64,000 nucleotides of DNA, taken from the NCBI GenBank assembly GCA_002724635.1, contig PBPM01000107.1:1-64000 (forward strand), read 5' to 3'. Below, one piece after another: positions 18,258 to 26,946 of this stretch. The notes under the pieces are model-generated. The model was not told where the DNA came from, searched no databases, and saw only the letters and a program-made list of their open reading frames with translations. Origin of the DNA: Rhodospirillaceae bacterium. GTDB lineage: Bacteria; Pseudomonadota; Alphaproteobacteria; UBA6615. The position numbers and the translations under genes are program-made. Within the stretch, counting starts at the first letter, position 1, and each line of letters begins with the position of its first letter.

Positions 18258-19126
18258 GCGCCGTCTCCCTTCGCACCGACGTACTTGTAGATCTCGGTGA
18301 AGTCCGCCCCCGGCATAGCCGTATCGGCGGCATTCCAGAGCGTCGTCATCGCCGCACCGATGTCGTCCGGCGCGCCGGCCTTCCGGACCTCGTCGAAATA
18401 GAGCGCCACATCCTTAGTCATCAGCGCCATCGCGAAGCCCGCGTTGAAGATTTCGGTCGCAACCCAGTTCGGAAACTTGTCCGCCGAGGCCGTGTTCCGA
18501 CCGGTCGAGACGTTGACCACGTCGAGGATGGTCTCCATCGCCACCCCGTGACCGAGCCCGAAGCGCACGGCCTCGCTAGTCGCCGCCATGGCCGTCGCCG
18601 AGAGGAAGTTGTTGAGGAGTTTCACTACCTGGCCCTGGCCGGGCGTTTGTCCAACATGAAAGATATTTTCGCTGACCGCATCGAACGGCTCAGCAAGCGC
18701 GGCCACGGCATCGTCGGGGCCAGACGCGATCACCGTCACCGTGCCCGCGATGGCACCGGCCCTTCCACCGCTGACCGGCGCATCGACAAAGGTGATTCCC
18801 CCAGCCGCCAGCGCGGCGTTGATTTCGCCCGCCGCCGCTGGACCGGTCGTGGAGAAGTCCACCACGGTGGAGACCCGCCGGTCCGGCGCGGCCAAGATGT
18901 CTGCGCAGACCGCTGCCACGACCTTGCCGTCGGGCAGGCTCAGGAACACCGTATCCTGCGCGGCCACGTCCGCCAAGCTGTCCGCCACGACGGCACCACC
19001 CGGCGCGCGTTGTGCGCTGCCAGCCACATCAAACACGGTCGGCAGGATTCCAGCCGCGCACAGGTTGGCGCACATGGGCGCCCCCATATTTCCCAAACCG
19101 ATAAAGCCGTAAGATGTATCCGACAT
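18254..19126 (-). CDS. 3-hydroxyisobutyrate dehydrogenase-like NAD(P)-dependent oxidoreductase
   Basis: 290 residues from ATG 19126 (MSDTSYGFIGLGNMG; an ATG 15 bases earlier is also possible). It belongs to the beta-hydroxyacid dehydrogenase family: GFIGLGNMGAPMCANLCAAG for cofactor, DAPVSGGRAGAIAGTVTVIA for substrate, and GQVVKLLNNFLSATAM with the catalytic lysine. It is a paralogue of mmsB at 12416 but sits with an SDR rather than with valine genes, so another hydroxy acid (for example a tartronate- or glyoxylate-type compound) is likely. Confidence 0.85.
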   Translation of the reverse strand: MSDTSYGFIGLGNMGAPMCANLCAAGILPTVFDVAGSAQRAPGGAVVADSLADVAAQDTVFLSLPDGKVVAAVCADILAAPDRRVSTVVDFSTTGPAAAGEINAALAAGGITFVDAPVSGGRAGAIAGTVTVIASGPDDAVAALAEPFDAVSENIFHVGQTPGQGQVVKLLNNFLSATAMAATSEAVRFGLGHGVAMETILDVVNVSTGRNTASADKFPNWVATEIFNAGFAMALMTKDVALYFDEVRKAGAPDDIGAAMTTLWNAADTAMPGADFTEIYKYVGAKGDGA

Positions 19127-19208
19127 GCGCGCCGCCCCCATGTTCGGCCGGTCGTCCGCCGGCCTTTCGGGAGCATTATAGCCGAGCGTCGAAAGTGGCG
19201 AGGGAAGA

Positions 19209-20015
19209 ATGACAACACCGAAAACCTGGGAACTCTATGCCGTGAAATACGGAACGCTCGTCGAGCGCATGCGCCGGGAGAGCTTCGTCAAGCTCGATCC
19301 CCATGACGACGGCCCAATGCCCATCGACTATTACGTCTGGGCCGCCGTATCCGACGACCGGACCATCGTCATCGACACCGGCTTCGATGACGCCGAGGCC
19401 AGCAAGCGCGGCCGCAGCCTGCTGCGCAGCGTCACCGAGGGGCTGGCCACGATCGGGGTCGAGGCCGCGACCGTCGCCGATGTCATCGTCACCCACCTGC
19501 ATTACGACCATATCGGCGGTCACTCCCAGTTCCCGGCGGCGAAGTTCCATCTCCAAGAAAAAGAGATGCAGTTCGCGACCGGCCCGCACATGTGTAGCCA
19601 TGAGGTGAACGCCTCCTTCACACCGGACCATATCGCCGACATGGTGCGCAACGTCTTCGCCGGACGGGTTTCGTTCAGCGACGGTACGGCCGAGATCGCG
19701 TCGGGGATCACCGTGCATCATGTGGGCGGCCACTCCATGGGGCTGCAATTCGTGCGGGTTCTGACGAGACGCGGCTGGGTCGTCGTGGCGTCGGACGTCA
19801 CGCATTTCTATGAAAACCTCGAACGGCGCATGCCCTTTCCGGTGATCTACAACCTGGCCGACATGGTGCGCGGCTTCGACGCGCTGGAGGCCCATGCCGA
19901 GACGCCGGGACATATCGTCCCTGGCCACGACCCGCTGGTGCTCGAACGCTATCCCGCGCCCGATCCGCGGCTCGAGGGGATCGTCGCCCGCCTCGACGTG
20001 ACGCCGAACGCATAA
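19209..20015 (+). CDS. Metallo-beta-lactamase-fold hydrolase, N-acyl homoserine lactonase-like
   Basis: 268 residues with the complete metal-binding signature VTHLHYDHIGGH (HxHxDH), a downstream histidine in HHVGGHSMG, an aspartate in VVASDVTHFYENL and a final histidine in HIVPGHDPLVLERYP. This arrangement is that of the AHL-lactonase (AiiA/AttM) subgroup, which opens lactone rings, though members also act on other cyclic esters. No luxI or luxR gene is in the window, so quorum quenching is not supported. It is divergent from the SDR operon, 82 bases away. Confidence 0.82.
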   Translation: MTTPKTWELYAVKYGTLVERMRRESFVKLDPHDDGPMPIDYYVWAAVSDDRTIVIDTGFDDAEASKRGRSLLRSVTEGLATIGVEAATVADVIVTHLHYDHIGGHSQFPAAKFHLQEKEMQFATGPHMCSHEVNASFTPDHIADMVRNVFAGRVSFSDGTAEIASGITVHHVGGHSMGLQFVRVLTRRGWVVVASDVTHFYENLERRMPFPVIYNLADMVRGFDALEAHAETPGHIVPGHDPLVLERYPAPDPRLEGIVARLDVTPNA

Positions 20016-20073
20016 TTAGTCCCTGATCATTTCGCCGGCGGGATGGGGTTTGATCGCGTCAATCATGCTTGCC

Positions 20074-21279
20074 TCAATCCTGTGCGGCGACGACGCCGCT
20101 CGCACACAACGTCGCGATCTCGTCCGTATCGTAGCCCAGATCGGCCAGTATTTCGCCGGTGTGTTCACCGACCTCGGGCGGCGCGACAGCGAACGAACTC
20201 GGTGTGCGCGACAGCGAGACCGGCTGGCGTATGAACCGCATGTCACCCAGTGCGGGCGATACGAGCGGCTGCGCCAGACCAAGATGTTCGACCTGCGGGT
20301 CTTCGAGTGCCTGGCGGATGTCGTTGATCGGACCGCAGGGCACGCCCGCGCCGTTGAATTCGTCGACCCATTCGCGTGACGTCTTCGTCGCAATCACGTC
20401 GCTGATCAGGCCGTTCAGCCGGTCGCGATTATCTGACCGCAACGGAGCGTCGGCGAAATTAGGATCCGTCATCCACTCCTCATGCCCTACGATCCGGCAG
20501 AACCGCCCCCAAATCTCTTGGCCCGCTACCGCGATGTTAATGTGCCCGTCCGAGGTCGCGAACACGCCGGTTGGAATGCTCGTTGGGTGGTTGTTGCCGG
20601 CCTGGCCCGGCACATCGCCATCCACCAGCCAGCGTGCCGACTGGAAGTCGAGCATGAAGATTTGCGCTTCCAAAAGCGATGTCTGGAGCCACTGGCCCTC
20701 GCCAGACTTTTCACGCTCCAGCAGCGCCAGTAGGATTCCTTGGGCGGCGAACAGGCCCGCCGTCAGATCGGCGATCGGGATGCCAACCCGCATCGGACCT
20801 TCACCCGGTGCGCCCGTGATAGACATCAGGCCTCCCATGCCCTGAGCGATCTGGTCGAAGCCGGGTCGCTTGGCGTAGGGCCCGACCTGACCGAAGCCCG
20901 AGATACTCGCTAGGATGATCCGCGGGTTGATTTCGGCGAGCGCGTCGTAAGCGATGCCAAGGCGGTGCTTCACGTCCGGCCGGTAATTCTCGACCACCAC
21001 GTCGGCCTCGGCCGCCAGCCGGCGGAACACCTGCTTGCCCTCATCCGACTTAAGGTCGAGCGCTAGGGAGCGCTTGTTCCGGTGCAAGTTCTGAAAATCG
21101 GAACCGTGGCGCGAACCACCGAGCGCCGTCCCGCCCTCGATTGCGGGCGGCATCTCGACCTTAATCACGTCGGCGCCCCAGTCGGCAAGCTGACGGACGC
21201 AAGTCGGGCCTGAGCGGACCCGGGTCAGATCGAGAACCTTGATATGGTCGAGGACCATGGCGGCAGGGGTGTGGGGCAT
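20074..21279 (-). CDS. CaiB/BaiF family CoA-transferase
   Basis: 401 residues, class III CoA-transferase. The N-terminal IKVLDLTRVRSGPTCVRQLA and WGADVIKVEMPP, the RNKRSLALDLK segment, SISGFGQVGPYAKRPGFDQI, and the IPIADLTAGLFAAQGIL region containing the catalytic aspartate are all present. It moves CoA between carboxylic acids without ATP. ATG 21279 is used; a second methionine seven codons in also fits. It is transcribed leftward after the amidohydrolase gene (27 bases), so the pair could activate the product or a related acid. Confidence 0.88.
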   Translation of the reverse strand: MPHTPAAMVLDHIKVLDLTRVRSGPTCVRQLADWGADVIKVEMPPAIEGGTALGGSRHGSDFQNLHRNKRSLALDLKSDEGKQVFRRLAAEADVVVENYRPDVKHRLGIAYDALAEINPRIILASISGFGQVGPYAKRPGFDQIAQGMGGLMSITGAPGEGPMRVGIPIADLTAGLFAAQGILLALLEREKSGEGQWLQTSLLEAQIFMLDFQSARWLVDGDVPGQAGNNHPTSIPTGVFATSDGHINIAVAGQEIWGRFCRIVGHEEWMTDPNFADAPLRSDNRDRLNGLISDVIATKTSREWVDEFNGAGVPCGPINDIRQALEDPQVEHLGLAQPLVSPALGDMRFIRQPVSLSRTPSSFAVAPPEVGEHTGEILADLGYDTDEIATLCASGVVAAQD

Positions 21280-21306
21280 CTGTCTGTCTACCTCTTGGAA
21301 AGTGCG

Positions 21307-22272
21307 CTAGATCTTCAGCAAACGCTTGGCGTTGCCGTTAAGAATTTTCGCCTTGTCCTCGGCGTTGAGGTGAAGGCGCTCGATCCATTCCATGCCGGGT
21401 GCATTGGGCACGAAGGGATAATCCACCGAGAACAGGATCCGGTCCGCCCCCATCTCGGCAATCGAGCACATCAGTGCCGGGTCAGAGAAGTTCCCGCTGG
21501 TGGTGATATGGAAGTTGCGGCTGAATACCTCGCGGAAGGACAGCGACTTGTTGCCCGGCCGCGAGAGCGCATGGTCGATCCGCCAAAGCAGAAACGGTAG
21601 CCCCTCGCCCAGATGGCCAAGGATGATCTTGCAGTCGGGATACTTCTCAAGCACGCCCGACAGGACGATCCGGATACCCTGGGTCGCCGTCTCGACCGTG
21701 AACCCCCAACCGGCATTAAGTAGCGCCGGGAAGTCATTCACATAGGGCTCGTAATAGGTCTCCACGACCGTCCTGTTCGGCACGGCGGGATGCATGTAGA
21801 GCGGCACATCGAGTTCCTGTGCGCGTTCGTAGATCGGCCAGAAGCGTTGGTCATCGAAGAACACTCCATGTGTCAGGCCATGGACCATTGCCCCCTTGAA
21901 GCCGAGCTCGTTGACGCAGCGCGACAGTTCGGCGGCGCAAGCCGCCGGATCGGGCGTCGGCAGGTTCGCGAAGGCCGCGAAGCGGTCGGGCTTCCGAGCG
22001 ACGATGTCTCGCAGCCGGTCGTTGGTGGCGCGGGTCACCTCGGCCGCCGTCGCTGGCTCTAGGCGTTGGGTCGCGGGTGCGCCGTGCGACAGGATCTGGA
22101 CATCCACGCCCGTCGCGTCCATCTCGGCGATCCGGTCATCGAACAAATCCTCGAGCTTTTGCTGTATGACCCCAGCGCCGCCACGGTCAGCATCCGCAAC
22201 ATACGCGGTCAGCTCCGGATCCCAGTAATGCTCCTCGATCGCAATGACCTGTTCGCCGGTCACCGTCGTCAT
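21307..22272 (-). CDS. Amidohydrolase-family decarboxylase-like protein (gamma-resorcylate decarboxylase type)
   Basis: 321 residues forming a metal-dependent TIM barrel of the amidohydrolase-2 branch. IAIEEHYWDPE at the N-terminus has the ExH metal site used by 2,6-dihydroxybenzoate and ACMS decarboxylases in place of HxH. PLYMHPAVPN and IILGHLGEGLPF supply further histidines, and FSVDYPFVPN the late aspartate. A decarboxylase or hydratase of aromatic or dienoic acids is likely. It begins an operon with the CoA-transferase. The start ATG 22272 has a GGAGAGG site just upstream. Confidence 0.82.
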   Translation of the reverse strand: MTTVTGEQVIAIEEHYWDPELTAYVADADRGGAGVIQQKLEDLFDDRIAEMDATGVDVQILSHGAPATQRLEPATAAEVTRATNDRLRDIVARKPDRFAAFANLPTPDPAACAAELSRCVNELGFKGAMVHGLTHGVFFDDQRFWPIYERAQELDVPLYMHPAVPNRTVVETYYEPYVNDFPALLNAGWGFTVETATQGIRIVLSGVLEKYPDCKIILGHLGEGLPFLLWRIDHALSRPGNKSLSFREVFSRNFHITTSGNFSDPALMCSIAEMGADRILFSVDYPFVPNAPGMEWIERLHLNAEDKAKILNGNAKRLLKI

Positions 22273-22467
22273 GGGCCCCTCTCCTAAGATGAATGCCAGT
22301 CAGAAGCCTGATCGTAATGACTTATCACGCGGCAACGCAAAGGAAGGCGCATGAGAAAAAATTTTTCCGACAGTCAATTTCGTGGTTCACTTCTTACAAC
22401 GCATACAGAAATGCGGAACTCGGCGCATGTAAAGAGCACCAGTCGACGTAATTGGGGAGAAAACACT

Positions 22468-24192
22468 ATGAACATGATCATCGAACGCGATGTACCGGTC
22501 ACCATGGATGACGGCCAGGTGCTGCGGGTAGATGTGTATCGCCCGGATACAAAGAAGAAGGTACCTGTCGTCATGGCGGGGGGCCCATACGGTAAGGGGG
22601 TGAAGTACCAGGAGCACTACAAACCGCTTTGGGAATCACTGCTTGCAATGCATCCGGACATTCTGCCGGGGTCCAAACACCGCTGGCTCACATGGGAAAC
22701 CGTCGATCCGGAAGTTTGGGTTCCATGGGGCTATGCCTGCGTGCGCCTCGACTCACGAGGTGCAGGGCGTTCGCCGGGCTATCTCGACATATTCTCGCCG
22801 CGCGAGACTCAGGATTTTGCCAACGCCATCAATTGGGCTGGAGAGCAGAAATGGTCAAATGGCAATGTCGGCCTAAACGGCGTGTCCTATTACGCCATTA
22901 ACCAGTGGCAGGTTGCAGCCCTGCAGCCCAAGCATCTGACCGCGATGATTCCTTGGGAGGGCGCCGCGGACCATTATCGTGACTGGGCACGCCATGGCGG
23001 CATCCTGTCGAACTTTTTCATGGAGATCTGGTATCCACGACAGGTTGAGGCGGTGCAGCACGGGAACCCCAAGGGCCCGCGCGACCACTGGATGAAGCAA
23101 AGCGCTACCGGACCGGCACGGCTCTCAAAGAATGAACTGGCCGCCAACCGCGCCGACACGCTGGAGAACTTCCGGATCCGCGAGATGGACGATGACTGGT
23201 ACCGGTCGCGTTCGCCCGACTGGTCGAAGGTCAAGGTACCGTTTCTGTCAGCGGCAAGCTGGGCCGGGTTCGGCCTACATCCGCGCGGCAACTTCGAGGC
23301 TTTCACCCAAGCTGCCTCGCGCCAGAAGTGGCTCGAAGGCCACCCGGGACGCCACGAGGAATGGTTCTACCTCGAATACGGTATGGAGCTGCAGAAGCGC
23401 TTTTTCGACTACTACCTCAAGGGCGAGAAAAACGGCTGGAATCGGGAACCCAAGGTCTGGGTAAACCTGCGCCGACCCTTTACCGACGAGGTGGAACTGC
23501 GTAAGGAAAGCGAGTGGCCGCTCAAGGGCACGAAGTGGACCAAGTATTACCTAGACGCCAGCGGCAAGGGCAAAATCGACACTAAGGTGCCGAAGGCCAA
23601 CCGTAAGAAGGAGTTCCGCGCGCTAACCCGAGGCATCACCTGGAAGTCTCCCCCGCTGGCCCGCGAGACCGAGTTCACGGGACCGATGGCTGCGAAGCTT
23701 TATGTCTCGTCCACGACCAAGGATTGTGATCTGTTCCTAACGGTACAGGCTTGGTCGGAGAAGGGCCGCGAGGTCTACTTTCAGGGCACAGTCGACCCCA
23801 AGACACCGATAGCCCAAGGCTGGCTGCGGGTGTCACACCGGAAGCTGGACGAGGAGAAATCTGAGCCGTGGCGGCCTTACCATAGTCACGATGACAAGCA
23901 AATGATTACACCGGGCGAGATTTACGAGGTTGATATCGAGATCTGGCCCCAGTGCATCGTGCTACCCAAGGGTTACCAGATCTCGATCAACATCGCGGGT
24001 CAAGATTTCGACCGGCCGGGACCGTCGATGGATGCCTATATCCCGTCGCGCGGTTCGGGCGTGTTCCTGCACGATCATCCGACCGATCGCCCGAAGGAAA
24101 TCTTCGGCGGCAAGACGACGATCCATACCGGACCGAAGCACAAGTCCTATCTACTGATGCCGGTGATTCCGAAGAACCGCAAGTCGATCTAG
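22468..24192 (+). CDS. CocE/NonD family hydrolase (X-Pro dipeptidyl-peptidase S15 fold)
   Basis: 574 residues. The N-terminal alpha/beta-hydrolase domain has the strand IIERDVPVTMDDGQVLRVDV and the nucleophile motif GLNGVSYYAINQW with Ser140. A C-terminal jelly-roll domain (TEFTGPMAAKLYVSSTTKDC onward) is typical of cocaine esterase and glutaryl-7-ACA acylase relatives. The family cleaves esters or amides. ATG 22468 was chosen because GGGGAGA precedes it by eight bases; an upstream in-frame ATG adds a low-complexity leader. Its last codons are followed by a strong hairpin at 24218. It is lysine-rich compared with neighbours. Confidence 0.87.
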   Translation: MNMIIERDVPVTMDDGQVLRVDVYRPDTKKKVPVVMAGGPYGKGVKYQEHYKPLWESLLAMHPDILPGSKHRWLTWETVDPEVWVPWGYACVRLDSRGAGRSPGYLDIFSPRETQDFANAINWAGEQKWSNGNVGLNGVSYYAINQWQVAALQPKHLTAMIPWEGAADHYRDWARHGGILSNFFMEIWYPRQVEAVQHGNPKGPRDHWMKQSATGPARLSKNELAANRADTLENFRIREMDDDWYRSRSPDWSKVKVPFLSAASWAGFGLHPRGNFEAFTQAASRQKWLEGHPGRHEEWFYLEYGMELQKRFFDYYLKGEKNGWNREPKVWVNLRRPFTDEVELRKESEWPLKGTKWTKYYLDASGKGKIDTKVPKANRKKEFRALTRGITWKSPPLARETEFTGPMAAKLYVSSTTKDCDLFLTVQAWSEKGREVYFQGTVDPKTPIAQGWLRVSHRKLDEEKSEPWRPYHSHDDKQMITPGEIYEVDIEIWPQCIVLPKGYQISINIAGQDFDRPGPSMDAYIPSRGSGVFLHDHPTDRPKEIFGGKTTIHTGPKHKSYLLMPVIPKNRKSI

Positions 24193-24217
24193 GGACACGT
24201 CCATCACCAAAACCGAC

Positions 24218-24248
24218 GAGGCGGCCTCTCCGGAGGCCGCCTCTTTTT
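24218..24248 (+). terminator. Rho-independent terminator after the CocE-type gene
   Basis: A perfect 11-base stem (GAGGCGGCCTC at 24218-24228 pairing with GAGGCCGCCTC at 24233-24243), four-base loop TCCG, then TTTTT. It lies 26 bases after the hydrolase stop, and also inside the open frame leading into the OsmC-family gene, so it could act as an attenuator for that gene. Confidence 0.8.
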
Positions 24249-24304
24249 CCGGGCTGCGCACGATCGATATCGTCTTCGACGCTCAAGCCCGCTCGCTGAG
24301 CAAG

Positions 24305-24730
24305 ATGAAGAGCGAGGTAACCATCACCTCGCAGTATTCGAACTCCTCGATCACGCTCGAGACAGACGAGGGCAAACTACATGGCGGGGACACGTCGGCG
24401 CCCATGCCGCTGCACTATTTTGCCGCCGGCGTGGTGACCTGCCTGGTGACCCAGATGAAGGCCTTCGCCAAGCGGCTGCGCATCCCGATCAAGAACATAG
24501 TGATGAGCGCAAACTTCCACTGGCGCATCGAGCAACATGGTCGCCGCCCCTATGTCTCCCAGCCGATCGGCTTTGATATCGACATCGACGTAGGAAGTGA
24601 CGCCCCGGTCGATGACATCAAACGACTGATCGAAGCTTCCAAGAAGGGCTGCTTCGCCGAGCAGGCGCTCACCCTGCCCTGCGAGATCGGCCACCGGCTC
24701 AAGGTCGGGGACGACTGGGTCGAGGTCTAG
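24305..24730 (+). CDS. OsmC family protein
   Basis: 141 residues from the only standard start, ATG 24305. It contains the OsmC core: TDEGKLHGGDTSAPMPLHYF, a cysteine in GVVTCLVTQMKAF and the second in ASKKGCFAEQALT. The two cysteines are those expected of the peroxide-reducing pair, acting on organic hydroperoxides. The frame is open and protein-like upstream (SGLRTIDIVFDAQARSLSKM) with no ATG, GTG or TTG back to a stop at 24164. The natural start may be an ATC at 24203 behind AGGGACA, or the start codon may have been lost. Its stop overlaps the convergent MFS stop by four bases. Confidence 0.75.
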   Translation: MKSEVTITSQYSNSSITLETDEGKLHGGDTSAPMPLHYFAAGVVTCLVTQMKAFAKRLRIPIKNIVMSANFHWRIEQHGRRPYVSQPIGFDIDIDVGSDAPVDDIKRLIEASKKGCFAEQALTLPCEIGHRLKVGDDWVEV

Positions 24731-25869
24731 GGACTACGGCGCAGGACGGCGAGCGCAATCACCAGCGCCACCGCGCTAAGCCCGGCCATGCCGTAGAAGG
24801 CGTCCCCCGCTAGGGATTCGTAGAGTTCGCCCGCCGCAATCAGCGAGAGCCCCATCACAATGCCGGAGATCGAGGCGTAGGCGCCCTGAGCCGTCGCCTT
24901 CAGCCCATCAGGGGCATGGCTTGCGATGAAATGCATGGTTGCCAGATAGGTCGCGCCGAAGGTCAGGGCGTGCAGCAGCTGCGCCGTCGTGAGCCCGAGC
25001 AGGGTCGGCGTCTGGGCGAGAAGTAGCCAGCGGAAGAGTGCCGCACACGCCCCCAGCACCAGTAGCCGCGGCGCGCCGAACCGCGCGATCACCGCACCGC
25101 TGAAGGCAAACAGGATGATCTCGACCAGCACACTGCCGCCCCACAGGAGCCCGATCACCAGTTCGGAATACCCTGCTGCCTTCCAGTGAATGCCCGAGAA
25201 GCCGTTGAGGACGGCATGGCTCGCCTGCACCGCGCTCGCGGCCAGGACGAAAGCAAGGAAGTGCGGGTCGCGGACAAAGGCCAACACCGTCGACCAGTGC
25301 GCATGGCCGCGCGCCTCGTTCTGTTCGCGTAGCGCGAATGTTGTTACCAGCACCACGACGAGGCCCGCCCCGACGACGACTAGAATCAGGTCTGGATCCC
25401 GCCCGGTCAGGAGCGCCCCGACCCCGAGCGTCCCGACGATGAAGGTCGCCGAACCCCAAAGCCGCAGCCGACCGTAGTCGAGCCCGTGACGCTCGACCGC
25501 CGTCATTGCCTGTGAATCACCCAGCGGGATCAGCGCGTGATAGGCGGGCGCGAAAACTAGGGTGATGAGTAGGATCGGCCAGAAGGACGAGACAGTCACG
25601 AAGCCCCCAAACGCGACGAGACTGACCGCCGCGGCGAGGATCAGCATCCGTCGGCCGGCACCCGCATGGTCTGCCGTTCGGGTGATGATCGGATCAACCA
25701 GCACCCGCAGCCACGGCCCCACGGCTAGGACGATGCCAATATCCACAGCCGAGAGACCCCGGCTTTCGAGCCAGATAGGCCAGAAGGGCAACAGCACGCC
25801 AAGCACGAAAAACAGCGCGCCGTAGAACAGCGCGAAGCGTAGCGAGATACCGAAGGGCGTATCGCTCAT
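24727..25869 (-). CDS. MFS transporter (HcaT / nucleoside-permease-like MFS_1 type)
   Basis: 380 residues with about 12 membrane segments. The N-terminal LRFALFYGALFFVLGVLLPF and LPFWPIWLESRGLSAVDIGI, then SLVAFGGFVTVSSFWPILLI and ALIPLGDSQAM, resemble the 3-phenylpropionate permease HcaT branch of MFS. ATG 25869 matches the family start. Weak acids such as arylpropionates are possible substrates, but there is no local aromatic-ring dioxygenase. Monocistronic; the gene to its right ends in a terminator just upstream. Confidence 0.8.
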   Translation of the reverse strand: MSDTPFGISLRFALFYGALFFVLGVLLPFWPIWLESRGLSAVDIGIVLAVGPWLRVLVDPIITRTADHAGAGRRMLILAAAVSLVAFGGFVTVSSFWPILLITLVFAPAYHALIPLGDSQAMTAVERHGLDYGRLRLWGSATFIVGTLGVGALLTGRDPDLILVVVGAGLVVVLVTTFALREQNEARGHAHWSTVLAFVRDPHFLAFVLAASAVQASHAVLNGFSGIHWKAAGYSELVIGLLWGGSVLVEIILFAFSGAVIARFGAPRLLVLGACAALFRWLLLAQTPTLLGLTTAQLLHALTFGATYLATMHFIASHAPDGLKATAQGAYASISGIVMGLSLIAAGELYESLAGDAFYGMAGLSAVALVIALAVLRRSP

Positions 25870-25911
25870 GTAGTATTGCTCATAACGGGTGGCACATCGA
25901 GGCGGCCGCGG

Positions 25912-25948
25912 AAAAACCACCGGCCGCCCGCATGAAGCGGACGGCCGG
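25912..25948 (-). terminator. Rho-independent terminator of the deiodinase-like gene
   Basis: Read on the minus strand, CCGGCCGTCCGC (25948-25937) pairs with GCGGGCGGCCGG (25931-25920) over 12 positions with one G-T wobble, loop TTCAT, followed by TGG and TTTTT at 25916-25912. It lies about 30 bases after the stop of the redoxin gene. Confidence 0.8.
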
Positions 25949-25978
25949 CGCCGTTAAACCAGAATGTCGGTAGCCGCG

Positions 25979-26803
25979 TTACTCGGCGGCCTGCTTAGGT
26001 GCCTCGCCGGGTGCGGGCGCCTCTTCCGCATCGGCCTCACCCGCCGCGATGCGGGCGTCGATCTCCTCCTGAGAGAGCGGCTGGTTGCGGAACCGGCCAT
26101 GCTTCGCATAGTAGCGGTCTATCTGCACATGCTTGGCAACAGTCAGCGGCGCGTTCTTGAAGAAGTCGTAGAGCGCGATGAAGCCGCCGGTCCACATGGT
26201 GCGGATCATGTGCCCCATTGCACGGGACGCACGCAGATCGGCCGTCGGCGCGTTCTCGATCCGGTGATAATTCTCCCGGTCCTCGAGCGATGCCTCGATC
26301 AGATGCGGGGCTGCCCAGTTGCAGCGATAGTGGATCGTACCATCTGGCCGGATGATATAGACTACGTTCGGCATGGCGCCGTAGGCGCGGTGAAAATCAC
26401 CTTCGAGATTGTCGACCAGAACGCGACGGAATTCCTTGTAGCGCGGCGCAACCAGTGCGGCGGCTTCGTACTTATCCTCCATCGACTGATGCGGGCCCAT
26501 ACGCTCGCCCGGATGGGCCTCGCGGACATAGACCATGACGAAATTCACGTCGGGGAATTTCTCGGTGATGCCCTTGTAGGTCTTGATGTTCTTCGTATAC
26601 ATCGAGCAGGTTGACGAACCAGTCTCGATCACAGTCCACTGACCATCAAAATCCGATAGCTTAACCGCTTCACGCGTCTCGAGATCGGTGAAAGTGGCGT
26701 CGATATACTTGTCGCCCGCCTGCGGGCCGACGAACGTATCGAAGTTGTAGTCGACCACACGAAAACGTGAATTGTTGTAAACAGGCTTCTGCGGTTCAGA
26801 CAT
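25979..26803 (-). CDS. Iodothyronine-deiodinase-like thioredoxin-fold protein
   Basis: 274 residues. The thioredoxin-like domain carries IETGSSTCSMYTKNIKTYKG with the active cysteine at residue 66, then FPDVNFVMVYVREAHPGERM. The EAHP motif after a hydrophobic strand is the recognition feature of deiodinase-family proteins, and PNVVYIIRPDGTIHYRCNWA closes the fold. The codon at the active position is TGC, an ordinary cysteine rather than selenocysteine TGA. The C-terminus is a long acidic Ala/Glu tail. ATG 26803 follows AAAGGGGG; a GTG one codon earlier is possible. Monocistronic with its own terminator. The bacterial role is unknown; peroxide or thiol reduction is a fair guess. Confidence 0.72.
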   Translation of the reverse strand: MSEPQKPVYNNSRFRVVDYNFDTFVGPQAGDKYIDATFTDLETREAVKLSDFDGQWTVIETGSSTCSMYTKNIKTYKGITEKFPDVNFVMVYVREAHPGERMGPHQSMEDKYEAAALVAPRYKEFRRVLVDNLEGDFHRAYGAMPNVVYIIRPDGTIHYRCNWAAPHLIEASLEDRENYHRIENAPTADLRASRAMGHMIRTMWTGGFIALYDFFKNAPLTVAKHVQIDRYYAKHGRFRNQPLSQEEIDARIAAGEADAEEAPAPGEAPKQAAE

Positions 26804-26946
26804 CACACACCCCCTTTGTGACTATGACTTTGGTTGTTCTTGCTTGAGCGCAATCCAATTAGTTGCGGCCTCAATAGCATAAATCAAGCGGGATGGCTGC
26901 ACCCTCACGCCCCGCGACGGCGGGCACATGGGCGCAGGGCCATCCG

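Noticed and set aside
19209..20015. Quorum-quenching system based on the AHL-lactonase-like gene
   Set aside because: No luxI or luxR homologue is in the window and the subgroup acts on many lactones, so a signalling role is not supported.
22356..22369. GAAAAAATTTTTC run upstream of the CocE-type gene as an operator
   Set aside because: It is only an A/T run with a one-base asymmetry; nothing else supports a binding site.
26603..26614. Possible selenocysteine codon in the deiodinase-like gene
   Set aside because: The active-site codon is TGC, and there is no in-frame TGA at that position.
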